Source: Phoronis australis
Taxonomy: Eukaryota; Phoronida; Phoronidae
Length of the DNA stretch: 64,000 nt
Assembly: GCA_002633005.1 (NCBI GenBank)
Contig: NMRA01000393.1
Span: 296,034-360,033, forward strand
Direction of reading: 5' to 3'
A model generated the notes under the pieces. It saw nothing but the letters and a program-made list of their open reading frames with translations, was not told the DNA's origin and did not search any database. The position numbers and the translations under genes are program-made. Below, one piece after another: positions 12,401 to 24,400 of this stretch (positions are counted from its first letter, which is position 1; each line of letters opens with the position of its first letter).

Positions 12401-15400
12401 TGTCGGTAATCATGGATAATGTCAAGGAATTTACTGGACTGTTAAAAGACCTCTAAACCCCATTATGGTGAATTGAGTCAATTCTCATTGTGTCACTTGA
12501 TAAATGCTCTCTCAGTGTCCATCTGAGTGATCAAATGGATAAAACACTGTCGCAAAGTGTATCCTGTGCATCTTGGTGCGTGGTTTTTCTCCACAGTTGT
12601 CTTATAACTAACCAAAAGTTTTTAAGTTTAGCAGAGTTTGTAAGGAGTTTTCAAACTTTCCCCAAACCTTTGGTGGTTTATGAAGAGAATGATGGGAAAG
12701 TGTTTGATATCTATAGACCAAAACCAGGCTAGTTATCATTTTAACTTAGTGGTGACACTTTTGTTCTATGGTTAGAATTTTTAGCTTAATGATGGGATGT
12801 ATTCCATCAATGAGTTGTTTCTTATTGAAGAGTGGAACTCTCAAATACTTGTGGAGTGAGTTCTCAGTGTGCTTCATCTCAACACTGATTTTGCTGTGTT
12901 CAGTGGAACATGTTTCGAAGAAGACATCGTTTCTTATTTGTTTGCATGTTTGTATGAGAGAGTGTCTCCCTCTATTGGTTAGTGTAGTGATAACCCTGAA
13001 TCATTACCCAGTTGCCCATTCTTCCCTTTGTCTTCTCATTTACATTAACTGGCCTGCTTACATTCATTTCTGTGTCTTCTCAGTGTCCGCCCCCACCAAG
13101 TTGACCACTGCCTCGGGTACCAAGGCCAATGTCATTGTTGTCCAACAGAAAGGTCACCCCAGGAAACCTGGCCAGGCGCCTGTGGCCACCAGGGGGCCTA
13201 CCAGTGTATTTGAGAAGGTAAGTCACTTTTGAGCACAGGTAAGCTGTATGACGTGCTTTAACAAGCCTCTTTGGTAAGCATTGTGTATGAGTGATTGGTT
13301 TTGTATAACTTTTGTCATATGATATTTGAAATGTACACTTAAAGTATTTCTGCTGTTAAACCTACCATGTTGTAACAAATGCCAATAACAATAGAAATTT
13401 TTCTTCAATTTTGGGACAAAAATAATTGCCCCATATCTATTTTTCACAGGCTTACCACGTTACAAATGTTGTTTGGCAATATCTATGCTATACAAACCAT
13501 GCTGAAAGCAAAGTTAACATGGCTTAAAAAATTATTTTTGATGAGAAATTAGACAAAATGAAATTTCCCCTGTCCATCATATTGTTGACATCAAATGACT
13601 GATAGAGATTGGTTGAAATGCTTGTGACTTCTTGCATCAATAACTTACAGTTGACATAAAGTGACTGATATTGATTGGTTGCTTGCTTGTAACACTTGAC
13701 CTGTGCTGTATTTCCAGGAGTTGGTCTCCTTTATCCAGAAGCATGAACAGTCAAAACAAACTGGACCTAACAAGACAACAGTGGTTGTGAAGACTACAGA
13801 GGTAGGGAATGAGGGGTGATCACGGTATTGTAACATATATTGTGTTGAGTAGATGGACAGATGGACATACACACTGACAGACAGACAGATAGGTAGCTTT
13901 TTATAGAGGATAAAACGTAAGGTAGAGAACTTATCTACCACATGGTCCTCTGAAAACGAATAAATAAAATGTAAACTATTAAGAATATAAAATAAAGTTA
14001 AAACGTAATTAGAATAAATCATAAACAATGACTGAGTTATATACAGATGAAGATGTAAAGAGAATAAAGTGAGAAATGACATAAATGAACTTAATGTAGT
14101 GTGTCTCTCGATTGCATAAAAACAGTTTCAAAGAAATTGGACAATGTTGCAACTTTGCCGAATTTTGATGTTGTCCAGGTTGTTTTGAAAACTACATAAC
14201 TGCAAACATTCATTTATTGCTGCAGTGAGTAATACTGACTGTTATGGCATTTCAGTCGTCTTCCCAGCAGAAACCACAAGTAAAAATAGAGGAGATACAA
14301 ACTACTGGCAAGTCTTCATTGTTAGCGGAACTGATTCAGGCTGTTGGGATAGGCCCTGAGAACAGTCCTGGATCCACCCCAGGAAGTCAGTCACCTATCA
14401 CTACATCTATACAGGAGAGTGGTAAACAAAAAGGTGAGTCATATTAGTTCATCTGATCTACGCTTTATGTAAGGGCTGTTCCAGTAAAATCTGTATGGGA
14501 GGGGGGGAAGGCACCTTTTTTTCGCACCCACCACCCATATTTTTCATTTATTTCTTGTGGTTGACTGCACAGGCGCTTGAGTTTATCTGTTCCTCCATCA
14601 CCACTAACGTCATTCATTACTAAGAAAACATGTTTCTTATATATGGTTATTAGCCATCGAGAAATTCGAGCACCTGTGGTTAAATGGTGTTATGGGCATG
14701 CCGATGAGGAGATCGGAGGGAGTGAAAAAGTCGGAGCTTTTTGCAAGTTGCATTTTTGTTTCAGTTTTTGATTCTGTGCAGATTGTTTATAAAATTTACT
14801 AAAATTACCCACCATCAAACATTTATGGCCCAATGAAACAACAACGACCTGTAAATTCTAATTTTTTTGAAGTACGACCACCAGCCATTTTGAATTTAAG
14901 TCAAACGCAACCACCCATAAATTTTTATTTCAGTTGCCTTCCCCCCCTCCCACACAGATTTTGCTGGAACAGCCCTAAACAGTTAGTTGCTTTTTTTAAT
15001 TTGACGTTACTTTTAAAGTCATTTTTATAAATCTGCAAAATTCCGATGTCCTGTCTCTTGGTATACATTAACTTACAAAATATCAAAAAGAGTCACATTC
15101 TAAAGCTATGGTGTGGTCCTGGAAACTTGCTTACTAGCTGCCAATCTTGCCTGGTAGGACACGAGTGGATAGATTGTGACGAAGCTCCCGATGCTTCAGC
15201 CATTAAAGCCCTACTGGAGATGCAGGCCGCGGGAGGACAGACAGGGGGCGCTACTTATACCCCACAGCAGGCAGAAGTGTATACTTTAGGTGAGTTGTGG
15301 GTGGTGATGTCACTACATATGAGGTGTGTAAGACACTTCATACTGGTTCTCCATATTCAGGGCTATACACCATATTTAAGGTTATGCAACAGTTTTGTCC

Positions 15401-18400
15401 CACTTCTGATCAGTTGGGAAACCGAGAAGTGGGCTGCTGGTAGGGTGGCATTTTGGCTTAGTGTCTTGGATAATTAAAATATCGAATTGTAAGACGCTAT
15501 CAGCCATCTTGTTTACTCTTCCATTGCAACACCATTCCATTATTATCTTTTGTTTAAATTGAATTTGGTTACTTTTAAGTTGTATCGAATTACCTGGTGG
15601 CCATATTGGTTTGGCAACTGAAAGTAACTTGCACGATAAGCAACATAATGGCCATATTGGTTTGGCAACTGAAAGTAACTTCCACGATAAGCAACATAAT
15701 GGCCATATTGGTTTGGCAACTGAAAGTAACTTCCACGATAAGCAACATAATGGCCATATTGGTTTGGCAACTGAAAGTAACTTCCACGATAAGCAACATA
15801 ATGGCCATATTGGTTTGGCAACTGAAAGTAACTTGCACGATAAGCAACATAATGGCCATATTGGTTTGGCAACTGAAAGTAACTTGCACGATAAGCAACA
15901 TAATGGCCATATTGGTTTGGCAACTGAAAGTAACTTCCACGATAAGCAACATAATGGCCATATTGGTTTGGCAACTGAAAGTAACTTCCACGATAAGCAA
16001 CATAATGAGTCTGGTTCAATGTAGTAACAACCTGTCAGTTCATCCCAAGGTTAGAAATTGTGATCTGAACAAGGAACAATATGATGTCACAGTAAGTGTT
16101 GTTTTTGACAGAAGGTGTGGTTTCATTTCCTCTTTTATTGTCTCATTGGTTTTGTCTATAGTAGACCACCATTTCAAACTAATACAGCAATCTTTGGGCA
16201 TACGTACAGTTGACACCTACATGCTCCATGTTCATAGTACTTACAGTTGACTCCTACATGCTCCATGGTCATCATACGTAGAGATGACACCTACATGCTC
16301 CGTGTTCATCATACATACAGATGACACCTACATGCTCCATGGTCATCATACATACAGATGACACCTTCATGCTCCATGTTCATCAAAACTGTTCCTTTAT
16401 TCTGTCTAGAGGAGGCCACTAGTCAACTGCTGGATCAGGGACCGTCAGAGATAAGGCAACCTGGTGGTGGGGAGGGTCTGGTTCTGCTGGAGACAGATCT
16501 GTCCTCAGAATTAGAGCAACGTGCTTCTGGTCAGGTAAGCTGCTGCCAGAAATTAGTTTCCTATGAAGCAGGACAGTGTCAGCCTATGTTTCTGGAGTGC
16601 AAGTCTGTTGTATGTTATCCTCAAGATGGCGCTTCTCTTCACTCAGCATGTGGTCATTGTAATGTAAGGCTAATAACCAGTGTTCCTTATTAAAAATGCA
16701 TACTCGTACAATTTGGCTTGTAGTATGCAAGTATGCAATTTGGTTTGTAGTATGCAATTTGGCTTGTAGTATGCAAGTATGCAAGAGGAGGCAAAAGTGC
16801 TCTTGGTGAAAAGTTACGAGTAGAAATGGAAGAAGATTTTTAAATTAGAAATTGAGAAATGTATATTTACATGAATTTAACCAACAAACTTGAGCTGTGA
16901 AGCCAGAAACGTCCTTCAATTCATTCTAACTGTGGCAAAATAATCAACGAGTTGCAAGGCCTCTTCTATCAATATTCACCGTCACTTGCCTGAACTGTTC
17001 CTAACGACTTCTGTGATTGGTGGATTGTTCACTTCATTGGATTGCTACTATCTTCAGCTAACTACACGATGTTGTCAAAGTAAAAGAGGCTGAACATTCA
17101 AAGCTGTGATGAAAGTAGCTTCTGAAAGAAGAGAACATTCTGTTTTTGTCACGTTATTCCAAAGAACGTTAGTGTCTTATTAAGAGGGATCATCGACTTC
17201 CCATTTCAAGTTTTGTATTGTGTTACTTTTTGAGTACACTCATGTCGAGCCGTCGACGTCGTTCAAGGTTTTTTGACATTCAGTATATGTGGATGCTTCC
17301 AGTGAACAATTATTTCAAACTTTTATGGAATGGTTAAGTATGTGTTGTCCGGTGCTATTCGTGAGACCTTTTTTTGCAGATAAATTTTTGGTTTCAGAAA
17401 TGAGCGTTATAACTTCTGAATCAATGAACTCCACTTTGTTGTGTATGTTATCATGGTATATATTACCATTGTCACTTTGTTGTGTATGTTATCATGGTGT
17501 ATATTGCAACATATAGTTACATGATTATGGAAGCTCAGTAAGGAACTGTTCCATTGATAAACCTGATCTTTTCACTGCTGCAGTCCAACAACTAAGCACA
17601 TTAGAGAATTCTGAAAATTAATGGTCAAATCTGTACATTATGTATTAAACTGTTTCAAAGGTGAGTGGGAAAACTACAGACTAAACACTGTTTCAGTACA
17701 CTCACTTGATGAAAAATTAGAATTTTCATATATATTTTCTACGAGAAAATCTGCAAATTTACTGGAAAATCTGCAAATCTGGTGTCCAAAATATTCAAAC
17801 GCAGTCTTGGTGGTACACAGGTGTGCAAGTATCAAATGACTGCTTACTGTGTAGGAGAGCTGGTGACAACCTGTCTATGTATCACATGTCTACTTACACC
17901 TGTACAATGCTCAGGCCCTCATATACTCTTAGTATTCCTTCAACGCAGCTCTATATTTGTTCTTGTCTTTTCAGCTTCCCAGCAGTACGGCACCACAACT
18001 CTTGACGCAGCATACGACCACAGTTCAGAATAGCCTGCTGAGCACCCCCAGTACAGGCCCCCTCAGTCTTCTACCCCCTTCCACACTCGACAACACCGCT
18101 AACCTCCCCACTACTTCCACTCAGTTGTCCAACCTCCCTCGGGGAGCTGAGACTGAGCACTCTTCATCTGACACAGCCCTCGACATCTTCAGCACAGCTC
18201 TGGCCAGCGCCCAGATCGACCTTGACCCCTACCAATTCATTGACGATGACGTGACGGCTACCCAACCACCGCCAAAGTTGACCCACATTCACCAAGCCCA
18301 TTCAACTATACACACCAACCCCATGGTGGAACCTACGGCCAGAATTGTCAGGATAGACACAAAGGGTAATCACCTCTACTCATTCTGTAGACTGATATGT

Positions 18401-21400
18401 TGTTAACATTTAATTTATGTTAGTGTAAATGTCTATTCTCCTGTCCTTCCAATGTTATTTTGCCTAAAAATGGCAATTGTGGGATATAATGTGCCCACAG
18501 TTTGAGAACCAGTTTGATGCTCATTATTCAGTGGAGAAAACTGGTTCTCACAACGCATTTACATTGTATGTCTTTTACCTAAAATATGGCTGTTGATTCT
18601 TATTCAAACTGCGACCCACGGCATTCTTGAATTGCATCCAGTTGATATGTTCTGCACAATGGCAGAATTTCTTGATAAAGTGATATTCATGCTTGGGAGT
18701 TGCCTCCATGTTCCAGTCCCTATGGAGGAGTTGTTGACATATTTGTGTGACAATATAGACTTTTGGTCACTGCTTTAGATATTTGGATGTTGTGATTTGT
18801 TGTGTTTCAAAGGCTATCTCTTACTAAAAGCTTTAACTAAGTTATGAAATGGTGGTTATCCAAGTCATCTAGTTAAGTTGTTCTTCTCATTCTAGTTATT
18901 CATGCATGTAATATTCCCAATGTCACATACTTGGGACAATTCAATTTATGCATGTAATATTCCCAATGTCACATACTTGGGACAATTCAATTTATGCATG
19001 TAATATTCCCAATGTCACATACTTGGGACAATTCAATTTATGCATGTAATATTCCCAATGTCACATACTTGGGACAATTCAATTTATGCATGTAATATTC
19101 CCAATGTCACATACTTGGGACAATTCAATTTATGCATGTAATATTCCCAATGTCACATACTTGGGACAATTCAATTTATGCATGTAATATTCCCAATGTC
19201 ACATACTTGGGACAATTCAATTTATGCATGTAATATTCCCAATGTCACATACTTGGGACAATTCAATTTATGCATGTAATATTCCCAATGTCACATACTT
19301 GGGACAATTCAATTTATGCATGTAATATTCCCAATGTCACATACTTGGGACAATTCAATTTATGCATGTAATATTCCCAATGTCACATACTTGGGACAAT
19401 TCAATTTATGCATGTAATATTCCCAATGTCACATACTTGGGACAATTCAATTTATGCATGTAATATTCCCAATGTCACATACTTGGGACAATTCAATTTA
19501 TGCATGTAATATTCCCAATGTCACATACTTGGGACAATTCAATTTATGCATGTAATATTCCCAATGTCACATACTTGGGACAATTCAATTCATGCGTGTA
19601 ATATTCCCAATGTCACATACTTGGCACAATTCAATTTATGCGTGTAATATTCCCAATGTCACATACTTGGCACAATTCAATTTTCAGCATCTTGTCATTG
19701 TGTTCCATTTCAGCGAACAAACCCAAAATGCCTGATTCGATATTTGAACATTTAGACAAAATGACAGAAATTACCCTAAATATGAAACATGTCTGGGATA
19801 ATGTACGGTTTATAGATTTCGTATGTTATGTTTTGGCTTGCCTGATAATTCTTTTGTGATTCCAATGTAAGAAAATGAAGCCTTCAGACTTTATTAATTT
19901 CTGTTTTTCTTTTTGATTTATTATCCAGGTGATTTATTGACCTCAGGGTCCCAGATACCCTCCTCCAGCAAGGGTTCACAAAGTTTTATACCCCTTCAAG
20001 ACATAGTGGCCAAAAGTGGTAGTTTGACTTCAGCCAACTCAGGACAATCACCTCTTAATGTGGTTCAAAGAGTAAGGAAGCAACTTAGGTTACTCCAACT
20101 TTGTAGTACTTGTTGAGTGTTTTCTACCTTTTCCAGCTTTTGCAGTTCTGAGAATAATAGCAAAAGGGCCGTCCCAGATTATGCAGCGAGACTCGCTGTA
20201 TTTACCCACAATTCCATAAGCATGAGTCCCGCACATTTGCTGCCTCGTTTCCGTGCCATTTGAGGTGCACATGCACTTGTGCCTATATGTGCGTTTAAAC
20301 TAAACTACGTCTGGCAGACACTGATAAGCAAATGGCATTGTATGGTTGGCTTAAAGAGAAACTTTTCATGCACTTTTACATGGATTTTGTTGTTACTGAC
20401 TTGTTGAATTATTCTTAAACGTGTTTTGCCTGTTCAAATTTCAAGATTTAAATGAATAACACCCAGTCTTTTATATGTTTATCTGTTTTGATCTCGCAAA
20501 GAATTGCTTTGAGACAAACGTGAGAGTAGTATGTTAAATGTACACTGATACATGTTACTTCTAATGGACATTTTAAAATATTTGTTGTTTATTGTAATTA
20601 ATGACAATTAAAAACCTGCATCTTCAGTTCTGATGTGAAAATGTCTACTCTTATCAAGAGCTTTATTCAATATCTATGTAACTAGTATATACTATTGTTT
20701 TATTTGAATGTGAAATTGATGTTACATGTAAAGACTCGTTCCTTCTCACTAGAGTAGTTTGGAAGTATCCCTGCTCGGGGAATAGTTGTATATAATGTGC
20801 CCACATGTTGAGAACCAGTTTTCTCTACTGAATAACAGGCATCAAAAAGGTTCTCAAAATGGGGGGACGTTATATTTGGATATTCCACCAAGTTGTTCAC
20901 AGAATTGCTTGAACATACAAAGTGTTGTCTCTTTTAATAACACTTTTAATGACATTCTCTCAAACTCATGGTATATTTGTCTAGAGCAGGTCACATAACA
21001 TGTCTCTTGGTAACATGCTTTATTGCAGTTTCTTGTTGGATCGACAAATACGGCCAGTTTGAGAGAATGTCTATTGAAATTGTAAACAGACTACTTTGTC
21101 GTGTGTTTAACCAATTCTTTTCAACAGTTAAAGTTTCGTCAGACACAAAAATCAGTCAAAACTCCCGATTCTACAAAACAAGCTTTTTCCTTCATCAAAA
21201 AGCGAATTTTGACCAAAATACATGTCATGAGTTGTCTTTGAAACCCATTTGATGTACTTTTTGTGTGTTCCAGTTTGCAGTTACAAACGACCTAAATGAC
21301 TGGTGTTTAATTCAACTTTTGCTTGTTTAGTCAACTGCAGGTCCCGTTAATGTTAACGTGTACGTGGAGCCCTCTGGGGGCAACATGGATATCTCAAGCA

Positions 21401-24400
21401 TGAACTTTGACGACTTCACGAGTCAGCGACTCGCTGATGCTTCATCTGACTATGGAGAGAGTTATGTTGGTTTGGAGGGTAAGGCTTAGTTTTGGTTTGG
21501 ACGGTAAGGCTTAGTTTTGGTGCTGTACCTTAATCTTGAGGGCGAGGCTTCGTTTTAGGTGCTCAATGTCACTACTAAATTCTATCAGAATGTTAGTGTT
21601 TTTGTTTCTCTGCACATCTTTACATAGGATTTCTATATATCAAGAACATTAATTGTTGCATGTCAGACATGTTTGGTTGTAAACCCTTGAATTTTTTTTT
21701 TCTTGGTTTGCTGGTACTTTCATTGTTGAAATATTATTTTAAGTTTAATGAAAGTGAGGCAGAGCTGAGGTGTTCTCAATTAGACGAATCTTGTGAGTTT
21801 GTCCAGGTGGCGCTACAAAGCATGTAATATTATTAATGGTAATTGAGTGGCATATCTCAGTGTGTCCCTGGTGTTGTGTATGAAACAGGCTCAAGTGGCA
21901 CCATGATCAAACAACCTTTGGAAAATTACCAGCTGCCAATGTTTTGAACAATGTGTGTTCAAGTAAAATTTATTCCAATGGATTTGAAATCCAGTTCCAA
22001 CGTTATTTGGAGAAAGGCGTCAACTGATGCCTTTGATGTTATGCTGACAGACGTATTCCAGTTGTTGTATACTTGTGGCTCACAAGTATGGTGAGTGCAA
22101 AGAATGTTCCTCTTGTGAGTGACGTGTGCCACCTCATCTCTGTACATTTCAGTTTGCAAATGCTCGTTTAGTGCCTGCATGTTTAAGTAGGTTAAACTGG
22201 TTGTGTGTAAGTGTGTGTTGCTAAGTCAGTCCCCCCTTCTTGGTTCTTTGATAGCATCAACAAGTGGTGATGGTTCAGACCGTAACCTGGGAAAGAGGAA
22301 AAGAAAACCTCCACCAGCACCTGACGACAACCCAGCACCTTCTGTAGTTGGGGGCTGGATCCGAGCTGCACTGGGGTAGGTCATAAAGTCGTGAAGGTTG
22401 TAGGTTGAGGGGTGAAGGATGTTGTGACTGTGCTCATTCATCACTTCTACTCATCACATGTAGGCATTAACACAGTTTAGTTACTTCATTTTAATATTGT
22501 CTGGCCACTGTTGACATGGAAGTCTTTCCCTCACCATGTCGTTATATCTTTTCAAAAATGACATCCAAGTTTAGAATGAAAAAGAATCCGTTGAAATACA
22601 TGTTATTAAGGATTTGACATAACTCAAGATTGTCATCTACCAGTCTGTAAGGTTAAGGAGACCCTAGAAAAATGTCTGAAGATTGACAAACTTCTCAGAA
22701 TATCATATCTCAGAGATATCTGATGGAGTTCAAGTGAAAGTTTAATGTGTGGTCTTTTATGCAGTGTTTCCAAATGTTTCTTGGAATTGTTCCACAAAAT
22801 TTGCATCTTTCAGGATTAGCATAAAACTGAAACAGAAAGATTATTTAGAATGTGCTACAGTTCTTTTGAGATTTTATCTTGAACACTGATATAAAATGAA
22901 CTTCGGTGTTGATACTTTTCTACGTGCTTTCATGTTTTGAATTCAGAAAATATTACACTTTCACATTGTATTACACTTTCACATTGTATTACACTTTCAC
23001 ATTGTATTACACTTTCACATTGTATTACACTTTCACATTGTATTACACTTTCACATTGTAAATAGTTTGTAGATATTTGGCTAAATGCACAGACTTATTT
23101 GTAAGGTCCGTCATATCCATGACATGGCTGTGCTTTACACAAGTCATGTAGTGTACATTAAATTACCATCTGCACTGTTGAACTGCAGTTACCTAGTCAC
23201 TGGATTATGTCCCAATTCCTTTGTTATTCCAGGTTATTACAACGTGTTGCCAGATTCCGAGGTGCTAACCGAGAGAAGGGTGAAATAAATGCTGCTGCGT
23301 GGTTCACTAGACCTGGTGAGTGGTTTGGGAGACAGTAAAGAAGTGTTCACTCGTCTTATGGACTAAGCATGTCAAGTGTGGGGTGGTCTTGTGTGTTTGG
23401 ATGACTGAACAGTTGTCATAATGGTACAAAATGTAACTTCCTCTCTACTTTACAAGAAGAGGTATTAACAAAAGTTAACATTTTATAACTTGATAGCGCC
23501 CATGACAATGAAATGAAACGGATCTTCAGACAAATTCTTTATTAGAACTGATGTGAAAACAAAGTTGGACATTACTTGGATCAAGGGATCTCCTCAAGAG
23601 CCTTGCTTAGGTAGATGGTGCACTGAATTTCTGTAATTAACTTTAGAAAACTGATGAAGTACCAGACATACTGTATTGAACATTGATACTGCTTCCTTTT
23701 GCTGTTGTGTCAGAGTTATATTTCTGAAAAATAATTAAAAAGCTGAGGCCCCTGTATGTTGGTCTGCTGTAGTCACAAACTGTCTGGTGTGTTTGTTTCA
23801 GTAAATCCTAATGAGGCCCCTGTGTGTTGGTCTGCTGTAGTCACAAACTGTCTGGTGTGTTTGTTTCAGTGGATCCTACAGAGGCCCCAGGTTACTATGA
23901 GGTCATCACTCAGCCTATGGACTTCGGATCAATTAAGAAGAAACTTGAGGTGGGCATTCATTGTTTTAACTTTTCTGCCCAGAACCTTGACTTGAAGTAG
24001 ACGTTTATTGTGTAAACTTGAACAAGTGTTGTGATATTTTTGACGAAGCACCATTAATACTTAGTAAAGCAATAAAACTTGTTTGGCAAGTATTCAGACA
24101 AATGCTGTGCCCCCTTGTGGCAATTTTAGTTTTCACGTTTCCCTCTGTAACTTCGGAGTTCCTTGATGGATTTTCATGAAATTTTTGTAATAGATTTCTA
24201 TTAACGAGATGGTTACGACTTTCCTTTTTTGGATGAATTGGATGTTTTGTCCCCCACCTGGTGGCCGTTTCTTTATTGTTAGGAAAATTGTCAGATGTGT
24301 CCCTACAGCATGACTTAATGTGGATTTTCAGATGGATGACCCTACTTTTGTGCCCCTTGGTTTCTTCTTTGGAATTGGGACTATATCCTAACCTTTTGCA

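Noticed and set aside
15543-16250. Four overlapping frames of 137-217 codons over the 51-bp array
   Set aside because: All arise from a repeat whose length is a multiple of 3. The array lies in an EMSY intron.
19714-19858. A possible extra EMSY exon after a ccatttcag acceptor
   Set aside because: The frame does not fit the G left over from the previous exon without a stop or loss of phase, whereas the exon at 19929 fits exactly.
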